From: a virus
Virus record (IMG/VR): IMGVR_UViG_3300046665_000384
Span: 28,974-92,973 of that record
Strand: one strand, 5' to 3'
Length of the DNA stretch: 64,000 bases
Made by a program: the position numbers and the translations under genes
In this document: positions 29,922-38,169 of the stretch, piece after piece
How the letters are laid out: each line of letters starts with the position of its first letter
How positions within the stretch are numbered: the first letter of the stretch is position 1
The notes under the pieces: generated by a model
What the model saw: only the letters and a program-made list of their open reading frames with translations
Database searches by the model: none
Told to the model about the DNA's origin: nothing

Positions 29922-31232
29922 ATGGGTGACAATTCGCCAGCCGCATTGGCTCAACTCGCCGCCACGCAAGATGCTGCGCTGGTAACGATGGGGTTCGGCA
30001 ACCTCAAGTCGTTTGAATTCACGTATCGCACCGCGACGATGTTCTCGCAGTCCACGATGGTCCCGGTGGACTATCAGGCGCAGACCCTGAAGGGCTACGG
30101 CCAGAACGCGAACTGGGTCCAGAACCCGGCCGCCATCTCGAACTGCATGATCGCGCTGGACATGGCGCACCGCATGAACATGCACCCGCTGCTGGTCATG
30201 CAAAACCTGCACGTCATCGAGGGCCGGCCGAGCTGGTCGAGCCCGTTCATCATCGCCGTCATCAACAGCTGCGGAGAATTCTCCAAGCTGCGCTTCGATC
30301 TGCAATGGTTCGACGGCGAGGTCGATGTCGAATACACCGTCTACGAATGGCAGCGCCCGGTCGGCGGCGACCGCGAGCGCACCGCAGTCAAGAAAACGGC
30401 GCGCATCCGCAACGCGAAGTGCATTGCGTGGGCCATTGAAAAAGAAACCGGCGAGCGGGTCGAGTCCGCACCGATCACGCTCGAAATGGCCGTGAAAGAA
30501 GGCTGGTACACGAAGAACGGCAGCAAGTGGCCGACCATGCCCGAGACGATGCTGCGCTACCGCTCGGCCGCGAACTTTGGCAAGGTCTACGTCCCTGAGC
30601 TGTTGATGGGCCTCCCCTCGGTCGAGGAGACGAAGGATGTGATCGACGTGGAGCGCCAGCCGGACGGCACCTACGCGGTGCCGCCGGCAGCGTCAGCCCC
30701 GGCCCCGGAGGCCGAGCCGGTGATGCCGCGCCCGCCGCGCGCTCGTGCTGCTGCGCCAGCTGCGGAGCCGGCCGCGCCGGCAGCTGCTGCGCCGGAACCT
30801 GCCCCCGCCGCTGCTGCCGCGCCGGAAGCGGCAGCGCCCACGCCGGCCGTCATTGAGGTGGCCACGGCCGAGGCCGTAACTGGCGAAGACCCGCCCTCCG
30901 ATCTGTTCGCCGGCATGGACGGCAGCGCCGAACCGGCGCAGGCCGAGCAGCCCGCAGCGGAAGCCCCGGCCCCGGAAAAGGTCACGACGCCAGCCGTGAC
31001 GCCTGAACCAGCCGTCACCGAGGCCGCCGTCGACAAGAAGAAGTCCAAGCGTAATCCGCTGTCGACGGCAAAGATCAAGTTCGTCAACGACCAGCTGGCC
31101 AAGGGGGAAAACGGCCTGACGCTGGCCCGGTTCGAGGCCGCCTACGGCATCAAGCCCGAGGGGCTGAGCGATGTCCAGTTCAAGAACGTTCTGGCGTGGC
31201 TGAAAGACCCGTCCATCGAAGCGGAGAAGTGA
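29922..31232 (+). CDS. recT: RecT-family single-strand annealing protein
   Basis: 436 residues; CTGGAG precedes the ATG. Residues about 45-230 (VPVDYQAQTLKGYGQNANWV, ISNCMIALDMAHRMNMHPLL, INSCGEFSKLRFDLQWF, WPTMPETMLRYRSAANFGKV) match the RecT annealing core, which pairs single-stranded DNA with a complementary strand. A long Ala/Pro linker (about 248-370) contains PSDLFAG, and a separate small C-terminal domain (STAKIKFVNDQLAKGENGLT) follows; such a tail is not part of the basic RecT fold. It works with the exonuclease encoded next. Confidence 0.85.
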   Translation: MGDNSPAALAQLAATQDAALVTMGFGNLKSFEFTYRTATMFSQSTMVPVDYQAQTLKGYGQNANWVQNPAAISNCMIALDMAHRMNMHPLLVMQNLHVIEGRPSWSSPFIIAVINSCGEFSKLRFDLQWFDGEVDVEYTVYEWQRPVGGDRERTAVKKTARIRNAKCIAWAIEKETGERVESAPITLEMAVKEGWYTKNGSKWPTMPETMLRYRSAANFGKVYVPELLMGLPSVEETKDVIDVERQPDGTYAVPPAASAPAPEAEPVMPRPPRARAAAPAAEPAAPAAAAPEPAPAAAAAPEAAAPTPAVIEVATAEAVTGEDPPSDLFAGMDGSAEPAQAEQPAAEAPAPEKVTTPAVTPEPAVTEAAVDKKKSKRNPLSTAKIKFVNDQLAKGENGLTLARFEAAYGIKPEGLSDVQFKNVLAWLKDPSIEAEK

Positions 31233-31810
31233 TGCTTACGTTTGACGAAGCCAAGCACGAGTACCGCTACGACGGCGTAGTGATTCCGGGTGTGACGACG
31301 ATCCTCAAGCCGCTGATCGACTACTCGCACGTCCCGGCCGACCGGCTCGCCGCCGCATCCCGGCTGGGCACGATGGTCCACAAGACCACGGAGCTATACG
31401 ACGAGGGCGTGCTCGACGAGGACGATCTGGACCCGATCCTCGTGCCATATCTGGAAGGCTGGAAGCGGTTCCGCCGCGAGGTGGAATTCGTGCCCGACAC
31501 CATCGAGCAGCGCCTGTACCACCCGGAACTCCGGTACTGCGGCACCTCCGACCGGACGGGTCGCGTGCGGGGCTACAAGTCCGTCGTGGACATCAAAAAA
31601 ATGATGACGCTCGGCCCGGTCATCGGCGTTCAGACCGCCGCATACATGGAAGCGCACAACCGGCACGGCGCGGGCATCGAGAAGCGGTACGCACTGGGCC
31701 TGCGCCCGGACGGCACGTACAGGCTTCAGGAATTCACCGACCCGACCGACTTTCCCTGCTTCGTGTCGCTTCTGACAACGTACAACTGGAGATTGAAACA
31801 TGGCACGTAA
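31232..31810 (+). CDS. PD-(D/E)XK exonuclease (RecE/Cas4-like)
   Basis: 192 residues, overlapping the recT stop (TGATG). GVVIPGVTTILKPLIDYSHV at the start, LGTMVHKTTELYDEG, TSDRTGRVRGYKSVVDIKKM (catalytic D and DxK) and GVQTAAYMEAH are the spaced motifs of this nuclease fold. It would resect DNA ends to give the strand bound by RecT. The next gene overlaps it by 11 bases. Confidence 0.8.
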   Translation: MLTFDEAKHEYRYDGVVIPGVTTILKPLIDYSHVPADRLAAASRLGTMVHKTTELYDEGVLDEDDLDPILVPYLEGWKRFRREVEFVPDTIEQRLYHPELRYCGTSDRTGRVRGYKSVVDIKKMMTLGPVIGVQTAAYMEAHNRHGAGIEKRYALGLRPDGTYRLQEFTDPTDFPCFVSLLTTYNWRLKHGT

Positions 31811-32627
31811 AAAGCCTGCCGAGCAGGCGCAAGATGCCGGCGCGGTCGCGACCCTGCCAGCGAATGCCCCCAAGGGGGCGGACCTGAACGCCGAGGTAGA
31901 CGAAGCGCTCGATGCACTGGTCGTCGAGAACATCGACTGTCCGATGATGTACGAACTGGCGGCCGCCGAACTCATCGACCTGCGCGAGATGTATAAACGA
32001 TTGGAGGAAAAGCGCTTTGCGATCACCCGCCCGATGGACGCGGCCAAGCAGCTCGTTCTGGACCTGTTCAAGCCCGCGCTGGCTCGCATTGACGCGAGGG
32101 TGCAGACCCTGAAGGCCGGCATGCTGGGCTACGAACAGTCGGAAAAGCGCAAGGCCGCCGCCAAGCAGGCCCTGCTCGACAAGATCGCGCTCGACCAGCG
32201 CGCGGCACTCGCCGCCGAGCAGGCGAAGCAAGCCGAGGAGGCTCGTTTGCAGAGCGAGCGCGCCGCGCAGCTCATGTCGGCCGGCGGTGACAGCACCGCC
32301 ATCGCCGAGGCGCTTGACCAAGCCGAACAGGCTCAGGAAATGGCGTCCGCGCTCCAGCAGACCACGATGGTTGTCAGCGCCGCCACGGCAGCGACCAACG
32401 TGCCAACGGTCGCGGGCGTCGTCTCCGCCGACGTGTGGAAGGCTCGCGTCACCGACATGGCCGCCCTCCTCCGCTTCATCGCCGACCACCCGGAACACCA
32501 CGAGTGGATCGACCTCAAGATGTCCGGCCTGCACGAGCTGGCCAAGTCCCAGCGCACGGCCATGCGCATTCCGGGCGTCGAACCGTACGAAGAACAAACC
32601 ATCGCCGCGCGCCGCCGGGCCGCATAA
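31800..32627 (+). CDS. Coiled-coil protein of the recombination operon
   Basis: 275 residues. A central coiled coil ([20 protein letters not shown] through [20 protein letters not shown], about 55-165) is flanked by Ala-rich ends; the C-terminus has [20 protein letters not shown] and [19 protein letters not shown]. Similar proteins follow RecT or exonuclease genes in other phages. A scaffold or accessory role in recombination is inferred. Confidence 0.65.
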   Translation: MARKKPAEQAQDAGAVATLPANAPKGADLNAEVDEALDALVVENIDCPMMYELAAAELIDLREMYKRLEEKRFAITRPMDAAKQLVLDLFKPALARIDARVQTLKAGMLGYEQSEKRKAAAKQALLDKIALDQRAALAAEQAKQAEEARLQSERAAQLMSAGGDSTAIAEALDQAEQAQEMASALQQTTMVVSAATAATNVPTVAGVVSADVWKARVTDMAALLRFIADHPEHHEWIDLKMSGLHELAKSQRTAMRIPGVEPYEEQTIAARRRAA

Positions 32628-32674
32628 CCACCCGCGCCGCGAAGGCGGCCACTACTTATAAGAGAGCCAACCCC

Positions 32675-33937
32675 ATGTGGATTAATAACGCGCAGGTCTA
32701 CCGCCTGCCCAAACGCTACGCCCTGACCTCTGCCCAGCTGATCGAAGCGCTCACGCCCCAGACGTTTGCCCCCTGCTCCAGCAACGAAGCCGAGCGCGCC
32801 GGCTGGGTACCGCCCCGTCCGGGCGGCGAACTGGTGCACGTCGTCCACGGCCAGATGATCCTCAAGCTGTGCGTGCAGAAAAAAGTCCTGCCGGGCGCGG
32901 TCGTGAACAAGGAGCTGAGGGCACGGTGCGCTCAGCTGGAAGAACAGCAGGGTTTCCCGCCCGGCAAAAAGGCGACCAAGGAACTGAAGGAGCGCGTCAC
33001 CGACGAGCTGCTGGCGAAGGCGTTCGCGAAGGACGATTTCACGATGGTGTGGATTGACTGCACCAACGGCTGGCTGGTGATTGACGCGGCCAGCGCCACC
33101 AAGGCCGACGCGGTGATCAAGCTGCTGCTCAAGGCGGTCGACCGGATGCCGCTCGAATCGCTGCGCGTGCAAAAGTCGCCGGTCGCGGTGATGACGGGCT
33201 GGCTGGAGTCCGACGAGGCCCCGCATGGCTTTACCGTGGATCAGGATGTGACGTTGCGCGCAAGCGGGACGAGCGACGCCACGGTGACGTACAAGCGCCA
33301 CAGCTTGGACCCCGAAGACATGCGCCGCCACATCGCCAACGGCAAGCAGTGCGTACGCCTCGCCCTGACGTGGAACAGCCGCGTGTCGTTCGTGCTCGAC
33401 GAATCGCTGGCCGTCAAGCGCATCCAGCCGCTGGACGTGATCAAGGAAAACACGGCCGTCACCTACAGCGACGACGAGCGTTACGACAACGACATCATGC
33501 TCATGACCGGCGAGATGGCCAAGCTGCTCGATGGCCTCGTGGAAGCGCTGGGCGGGTTCGCCGTCGACGGCGTGGATGTCGGCCAGCAGTCCGCGCTGCC
33601 CTCCTCCGCGCACGAGGCCGCGCGCCAGCTGCACCAGACCGTTGCGCAGGCCGGCGCTACCGCCACCCTGACCTTCGGAAATCGTTCCGTGACGTTTGGC
33701 GCGCAGGACGGTGAGAACGAGCAGGACGATGACGCCCTGTATGAGCAGGCTGTCGCCGTGGTGCGCGCCAACCAACGCGCATCCATCTCGCTCGTACAGC
33801 GCCACCTGCGCATCGGCTACAACCGCGCCGCGCGCCTGCTGGAAGAGATGGAGCGCAAGGGCGTCGTGAGCCCGATGGAGAGCAACGGCAACCGCACCCT
33901 GCTCCAGACCACCAATGACCAATCGGAGGCCGCATAA
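32675..33937 (+). CDS. rdgC: RdgC recombination protein fused to FtsK gamma domain
   Basis: 420 residues. Residues 1 to about 300 follow RdgC closely ([80 protein letters not shown]). RdgC forms a ring around double-stranded DNA and limits RecA. Residues about 353-412 ([58 protein letters not shown]) match the winged-helix gamma domain of FtsK, which reads the polar KOPS sequences and activates XerD. Bacterial RdgC is about 300 residues with no such tail. The fusion suggests sequence-directed loading. It is TAATGA-coupled to the ParB-like gene. Confidence 0.9.
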   Translation: MWINNAQVYRLPKRYALTSAQLIEALTPQTFAPCSSNEAERAGWVPPRPGGELVHVVHGQMILKLCVQKKVLPGAVVNKELRARCAQLEEQQGFPPGKKATKELKERVTDELLAKAFAKDDFTMVWIDCTNGWLVIDAASATKADAVIKLLLKAVDRMPLESLRVQKSPVAVMTGWLESDEAPHGFTVDQDVTLRASGTSDATVTYKRHSLDPEDMRRHIANGKQCVRLALTWNSRVSFVLDESLAVKRIQPLDVIKENTAVTYSDDERYDNDIMLMTGEMAKLLDGLVEALGGFAVDGVDVGQQSALPSSAHEAARQLHQTVAQAGATATLTFGNRSVTFGAQDGENEQDDDALYEQAVAVVRANQRASISLVQRHLRIGYNRAARLLEEMERKGVVSPMESNGNRTLLQTTNDQSEAA

Positions 33938-34905
33938 TGACCCCGCCGAAATATGCCTCCCTGAAGGTAGCTGCCGAGAGCAAGATCGAGGGCGTGAAGA
34001 AGGAGACCATTTTTCAGGTCGACCCGTTTATCGTCGAAGTTGAGCCGGGCTTCAATCGCCCCCTCAGCCGTGACCACATCGAATCGATCAAGATGTCGTT
34101 GCGTAGCGGCGCGGAACTGGACCCGATCTGGGTCCGCGTTCACCGGACCGCCGATACCAGCCGCATCGTCATGGTGGACGGTGAACATCGGCTCTGGGCA
34201 GTCCGCGAACTGGTCGAAGATTTCCGTGCCGGACGGGAAGGCGGGCGCGAAATCCCGCTCATGTCGGCCAAAGAGTTCAAGGGCAGCGACGCCGACCGGA
34301 TCGCGCACCTGCTGACCAGCGCGCAGGGCCTGTCCATCGCCCCGCTCGACCTCGGCATCCAGTACAAGCGTCTGCTGAGCCTGCACTGGACTCGCCAGCA
34401 GATTGCGGAACGCGTGGGCAAGTCGATCACGCACGTCGACGAGTGCATCATGCTGGCTGAGGCGAATACTGACGTGCAGCAGGCTGTGCGTAAGGACGAG
34501 GTGTCCGCGTCCCTTGCTGCGGAGATTCTTCGCGAGCATGGGGACGATGCCGGCAAGGTGATCCAGCAGGAACTGGTGAAGGCCAAGAGCAGTGGCAAGA
34601 GCAAGGTTACGCGCGCTGGCATGAAGGGCCGTGCCATGCCCCGCAAATTAACCGAACGCGTCACGGAATCTTTTGGCGTGTTCGCGGAGCGGATCACCCT
34701 GCCGCCATCGCTGCCCGATCTGTCGAATCTGCCACCGGAGACCGAGGTAGAGGTGCAGGTCAAAATCCCGGCATCCATGCTGGCGGAGCTGAAGGCGGCG
34801 CATGAGGAATTGCTCAAGCACCGTGCGAAGGCCGCCGCACAGCAGGAACGGAATGAGCCCGCCCCTGAAGCTGGCAATGCCGACGATAACAAGGCCGGCG
34901 AGTAA
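33937..34905 (+). CDS. ParB-like protein
   Basis: 322 residues. VEPGFNRPLSRDHIESIKMS and VMVDGEHRLWAVRELVEDF are the ParB/Srx N-terminal motifs (GEHR being the nucleotide-binding loop); WTRQQIAERVGKSITHVDEC is the following helix-turn-helix. The C-terminal region is charged and helical, possibly for dimerisation. It may be the partition adaptor, a CTP-dependent clamp, or a recombination regulator; the ribbon-helix-helix protein after ParA is a second candidate adaptor. It is coupled to the rdgC fusion. Confidence 0.8.
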   Translation: MTPPKYASLKVAAESKIEGVKKETIFQVDPFIVEVEPGFNRPLSRDHIESIKMSLRSGAELDPIWVRVHRTADTSRIVMVDGEHRLWAVRELVEDFRAGREGGREIPLMSAKEFKGSDADRIAHLLTSAQGLSIAPLDLGIQYKRLLSLHWTRQQIAERVGKSITHVDECIMLAEANTDVQQAVRKDEVSASLAAEILREHGDDAGKVIQQELVKAKSSGKSKVTRAGMKGRAMPRKLTERVTESFGVFAERITLPPSLPDLSNLPPETEVEVQVKIPASMLAELKAAHEELLKHRAKAAAQQERNEPAPEAGNADDNKAGE

Positions 34906-34923
34906 CGGCCCTTGGGGACGCTC

Positions 34924-35115
34924 ATGCAACTGTCCTTCTTTGACGAGCCCGACCAACCGCCCGTGCCGCCGGCTACGGGGACCGCCCCAACGATTGTAGC
35001 CACGCCTTATGGTCGCTGTTCGGCATGCGGGGTTACTTTCCTTGCGGTAGAATGGTTGCCTTGGAGGAAGGCCGGATTCTGCACCAAACAACACCATGCT
35101 AAATCAAACGGTTAA
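34924..35115 (+). CDS. Small zinc-finger-like protein
   Basis: 63 residues from ATG 34924. It begins MQLSFFDEP, close to the sliding-clamp peptide QLSLF, and has CSACGVTFLAVEWLPWRKAG followed by FCTKQHH, a CxxC...C..HH set likely to bind zinc. It is the last gene before the centromere-like repeats. The function is unknown. Confidence 0.6.
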   Translation: MQLSFFDEPDQPPVPPATGTAPTIVATPYGRCSACGVTFLAVEWLPWRKAGFCTKQHHAKSNG

Positions 35116-35116
35116 G

Positions 35117-35462
35117 TGTGGTTTGGTAATGTTTAGTTCAGTGCGGTTTGGTTTGGTACCACACCAAACCATGCTAAACCATCCTATCTAGATTATCTAG
35201 ACCCGGTGCGGTGCGGAACCATATAGTTTGACATGGTGTGGCATGGTGTGGTTCGGTACCAAATAGTGCGGTTTGGTGTAATGTCGTATCAGCGTTGCGC
35301 CCCGGCGCTCAGCTCGTATTGGTACCACACCGAACCACTCCGCATCTAACCGTGTGGTTTCACATCAAACCATATCGAACCAGACCGAACTAAGCCATAT
35401 GGAATAGTTTCGTGCGGTTAAAAACCAAACCGTATGCCACCGATCCATACCGCACGGTATCA
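35117..35462. repeat. Centromere-like tract with 5-bp period
   Basis: From 35117 to 35286 the sequence can be read as pentamers in one phase (TGTGG TTTGG TAATG ... TACCA CACCA AACCA), and from 35318 to 35462 in a second phase (ATTGG TACCA CACCG AACCA CTCCG ... TACCG CACGG TATCA). The core is NNCCA/NNCCG or its complement, with strand polarity switching at GGTACC palindromes (35155, 35255, 35321). A GC-rich 30-bp spacer divides the halves. No gene fits in 35116-35531. It lies directly upstream of parA, the usual place for a partition centromere. Confidence 0.8.
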
Positions 35463-35531
35463 AATTTCCCTTGCCATTAAATATAAATAACCTGATAATT
35501 GCTACATCATTACTTACTTTGGTGTAACAAC

Positions 35532-36173
35532 ATGATCATCCTCATTGGCGGCGAAAAGGGCGGTACCGGGAAGACCACCACGGCAATCAACCAAGTTGTC
35601 GTCCGCGCCCGTCAGGGTCGCGAGGTGGCGCTGGTGAACTGCGACAAGCAGGAGAGTGCGGCCCAGTGGGCGGCAATCCGGGCGAAAGAGCGCTTTACCC
35701 CGGCAATACCTTGCTTTTCGATCTATGGCGACACCGTGCACGAAAACATCCGGTCGCTGGCAACCAAGTACGAGGACATCGTGATCGATGCTGGCGGACA
35801 GGACTCCGCCGAGCTGCGCTCGGCAATGCTGGTGGCCGATGTCATCATTACGCCGGCCAAGCCATCGCAATTCGACGTGTTCACCCTGTCGAAAATGGAC
35901 AAGCTCGTCTCTCTGGCGCGCTCGTTTAACACCACCCTGAAAGCTGCCATCTTGACCAGCATCGCGCCGACCCATCCGGGGATGACGGATGTTGCTGAAA
36001 TGGCCGAGTTTGTCGAAAGCCTGCCGAACTACCACCTGCTTAAAACGGTCGTGCGTGACCGCAAGGCGTATCGCAACTGCGCACGCGACGGCAAGGGTGC
36101 TGTCGAGTACGATCGCGGGGACGAGAAAGCCGCCGCCGAGATGGCCGCCTTGGGCGAGGAGATTTGGGCATGA
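35532..36173 (+). CDS. parA: ParA-type partition ATPase
   Basis: 213 residues from ATG 35532. GGEKGGTGKTT near the N-terminus is the deviant Walker A of ParA/MinD proteins; DIVIDAGGQDSAELR is the following acidic strand and PTHPGMTDVAEMAEFVE lies in the C-terminal half. It is short and lacks an N-terminal helix-turn-helix, so it is of the small (type Ib-like) kind, which normally pairs with a ribbon-helix-helix centromere-binding protein. ATP-driven movement on nucleoid DNA segregates the plasmid prophage. Confidence 0.88.
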   Translation: MIILIGGEKGGTGKTTTAINQVVVRARQGREVALVNCDKQESAAQWAAIRAKERFTPAIPCFSIYGDTVHENIRSLATKYEDIVIDAGGQDSAELRSAMLVADVIITPAKPSQFDVFTLSKMDKLVSLARSFNTTLKAAILTSIAPTHPGMTDVAEMAEFVESLPNYHLLKTVVRDRKAYRNCARDGKGAVEYDRGDEKAAAEMAALGEEIWA

Positions 36174-36679
36174 TCCAGCCGAAAAAGGGCTTTCTCCAGC
36201 CTCAAGATTTCATAAATGGCGCCAACGAACCCAGCACCACAATGGTGATCGGGGGCGCGGAAGATGCATTGGCCGCTCTCGGAATCACGCCGCCGGCACC
36301 GGCCCCCGTGCCTGCGGTCGTACCCGAGACTCAAGCCGAAGCGGCTACACCAGAGCCTGCGGCCGCTACGGCCGACCAACCGGTGGCCGCTGCGGAAGCG
36401 CCAGCGCCAGCCCCGGCAGCAACGCCGGAAAAGACGCGCACTACCACCAAGGCGAAGGAAAAGACTGCGCCCGCCAAGCCCAAGGCCCCATGGGACGACG
36501 CCAGCGACAAGCTGATGACCGGCATCAACTGGCGGCACAGCGAGCAGCTGCACAAAAAGCTGGAGTGGGTGAAGGACAACGTGCCCAAGCACAGCTCCCT
36601 CCAGAAGATCATCGACAAGGCGGTCGAGGACTACGTGACCGCCCTGATCGCGAAACACTACGATCCGGAGGCGGAGTGA
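36170..36679 (+). CDS. Ribbon-helix-helix protein, probable ParA partner
   Basis: 169 residues, ATGA-coupled to parA. A long Ala/Pro/Lys linker (about 40-110) leads to a C-terminal domain, GINWRHSEQLHKKLEWVKDN, VPKHSSLQKIIDKAVEDYVT, with the strand-helix-helix spacing of ribbon-helix-helix DNA binders. Position and fold suggest the centromere-binding adaptor that reads the pentamer tract. Its 3' end overlaps the convergent last gene of the late operon by 22 bases. Confidence 0.72.
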   Translation: MIQPKKGFLQPQDFINGANEPSTTMVIGGAEDALAALGITPPAPAPVPAVVPETQAEAATPEPAAATADQPVAAAEAPAPAPAATPEKTRTTTKAKEKTAPAKPKAPWDDASDKLMTGINWRHSEQLHKKLEWVKDNVPKHSSLQKIIDKAVEDYVTALIAKHYDPEAE

Positions 36680-36870
36680 TCCGGTCCGCCGGCTGGCGCG
36701 CCTGCGGCCAGCTGGCGCGTCTCTTCCGCGTAATCCTGCGCGCAGCTGGTCGAGCACCAGAGCGCTTTCGGCGGCACCTTGTAGCCGCACATGTGGCAGC
36801 ACCCGACCCCGTATAACGCCCCGCCAGAGGCCCGCCGCGCCATCCTTGCCTGCGTCACCTGTTCGCTCAT
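36658..36870 (-). CDS. Small zinc-binding-like protein at end of lysis cassette
   Basis: 70 residues, ATG overlapping the Rz stop. GVGCCHMCGYKVPPKALWCS followed by TSCAQDYAEE has a CxxC...CxxxC layout typical of a treble-clef or zinc ribbon. The frame runs 22 bases into the convergent ribbon-helix-helix gene. The function is unknown. Confidence 0.6.
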   Translation of the reverse strand: MSEQVTQARMARRASGGALYGVGCCHMCGYKVPPKALWCSTSCAQDYAEETRQLAAGAPAGGPDHSASGS

Positions 36871-37400
36871 TTCGATCCTTCCGGCTCCACGTAAAACCCG
36901 TTTTCGAGCGCGAATTGCTGGTGCCCCCGTGCTACTGCGGTGGCCTTGTCTGCTTCCTTTGCCAGTCGTCCAGCGCCTTCTGTAAATCGGTCAACAGCTT
37001 GTTGTACTGCTTCTGGAAATACAACGGTTCCGGCAGCGGCTGCATCAGGTCCGCCGGCACCTGCGGCTTCGGGCGATCCGGCAGCGCCACTACAGCCGGC
37101 GAAGGCAAGGGCGGGGAGGCGCACGCTTGCAACAGGAGCCCGGTAATCGAGCACGCGAGCAACTTCTTTTTCAAATACATCGGACACCTTTCTGGCTTTC
37201 GCCTCGTTGTTCGCCCGCGCCTTGGCGTTGTCGTCCACGCGCGCCAGTACCGCGCCGATCACGGCATCCTTGCCCTTGCTCTCGACGGTTGCGGCGGCCG
37301 CGCGCTGGTCGGCGCGGCCGTAGTCATAGGCGAGGTAGTGGGTCACGCCCAGCGCCAGCACGGCGGCCACGCACAGGGCCAATTTCACTTCGCCGCTCAT
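36867..37400 (-). CDS. Rz: Rz-like inner-membrane spanin
   Basis: 177 residues from ATG 37400 (ATGA with endolysin). KLALCVAAVLALGVTHYLAY is the N-terminal membrane anchor; the periplasmic part is helical (RANNEAKARKVSDVFEKEVA, VQQAVDRFTEGAGRLAKEAD). It carries the Rz1 gene within it in another frame, as in lambda. With Rz1 it would fuse the inner and outer membranes at lysis. Confidence 0.8.
   Translation of the reverse strand: MSGEVKLALCVAAVLALGVTHYLAYDYGRADQRAAAATVESKGKDAVIGAVLARVDDNAKARANNEAKARKVSDVFEKEVARVLDYRAPVASVRLPALAFAGCSGAAGSPEAAGAGGPDAAAAGTVVFPEAVQQAVDRFTEGAGRLAKEADKATAVARGHQQFALENGFYVEPEGSK
36932..37180 (-). CDS. Rz1: Rz1-like outer-membrane lipoprotein spanin
   Basis: 82 residues, entirely inside Rz in a different frame. 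YLKKKLLACSITGLLLQACA is a lipoprotein signal with lipobox LLQAC; the mature part is Pro-rich (PPLPSPAVVALPDRPKPQVP), as in other Rz1 proteins, and ends with a helical stretch. Confidence 0.85.
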   Translation of the reverse strand: MYLKKKLLACSITGLLLQACASPPLPSPAVVALPDRPKPQVPADLMQPLPEPLYFQKQYNKLLTDLQKALDDWQRKQTRPPQ

Positions 37401-38038
37401 CCGATCACCCGCGCGGCCACATTGCGGAACGCCAGACGGTCGACGAAGCCAATGGCGTCGCCGTATTTGTCGGTTTGGTGGCCGAGGTTGATCGCGTCGG
37501 ACACGCCGTCGATGTCGTCCTTGTCGGCCAACTCGTTGCACCCGTGCGTCTTCCAGAACCACGCCGCGCTGCGGCATGCGCCCTCGGGCGTACGCAGCCA
37601 GTTGCCCACCTGATCGAGCGGGATGCCGAAGTAGCGGCCGCATTTCGCGTGATTGTCACGGAAAGTCAGGGAGATGAGGCCCGCGCCCCGGAACAGCCAG
37701 CCGTCGCCGCTGGCCTCGTTGCCGTTGCCGCCCCGGTTCGCATACACCCTATTGGCGATGGCCTCCGGGCGGTGAGCGTAGACGTCCGCAATGGCGCGGG
37801 TAGGGAAGCGCGACGGCCACACCACCATCAGGCGCTCGGCGCGGTAGTCCAATCCCTCCTGCACAGCCGTGAGCTGGGAGCTTTCGACGGCCAGCTGCGT
37901 GATGTAGTGTTCGGCGCGCAGCTCCGTCACGATGTCGAATTCGCGCATGGCCGCCTGAAGCGGGGTCACGTACAGCGCCGCGAGCTTGCCGGCGCGCGGC
38001 ATGATCTTCGCGATCTGGTCGGCGGTGACGGTCAGCAC
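37397..38038 (-). CDS. Endolysin, glycoside hydrolase family 19
   Basis: 213 residues from GTG 38038, chosen because it starts VLTVTADQIAKIMPRAGKLA as family members do and overlaps the previous stop; the longer frame upstream has no support. EHYITQLAVESSQLTAVQEG holds the catalytic glutamates and NGNEASGDGWLFRGAGLISL is the conserved substrate-cleft motif of chitinase-like GH19 muramidases. No signal peptide is visible, so it needs a holin to reach peptidoglycan. Confidence 0.88.
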   Translation of the reverse strand: MLTVTADQIAKIMPRAGKLAALYVTPLQAAMREFDIVTELRAEHYITQLAVESSQLTAVQEGLDYRAERLMVVWPSRFPTRAIADVYAHRPEAIANRVYANRGGNGNEASGDGWLFRGAGLISLTFRDNHAKCGRYFGIPLDQVGNWLRTPEGACRSAAWFWKTHGCNELADKDDIDGVSDAINLGHQTDKYGDAIGFVDRLAFRNVAARVIG

Positions 38039-38169
38039 AGGCCCACCATCGCGAGAATAGCGATCAGGGACAGCGCCAGAGTGCCCATGGTGCGGGTCGG
38101 CAGGCGCTTGTCGAGCACGCCCCATACGCACGCGCCGATGACCCCCAGCAGTGCGATATTGATGATCAT
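38032..38169 (-). CDS. Small membrane protein of lysis cassette (45 aa)
   Basis: MIINIALLGVIGACVWGVLD and MGTLALSLIAILAMVGLC are two hydrophobic spans with a short basic loop between. It overlaps the holin candidate upstream (ATGA) and the endolysin downstream. It could be a second holin, an antiholin or a pinholin-type partner. Confidence 0.65.
   Translation of the reverse strand: MIINIALLGVIGACVWGVLDKRLPTRTMGTLALSLIAILAMVGLC

Noticed and set aside
35117-35462. CRISPR array or transposon end
   Set aside because: The repeats are 5-bp periodic with no constant 20-40 bp repeat or unique spacers, and no cas or transposase gene is nearby.
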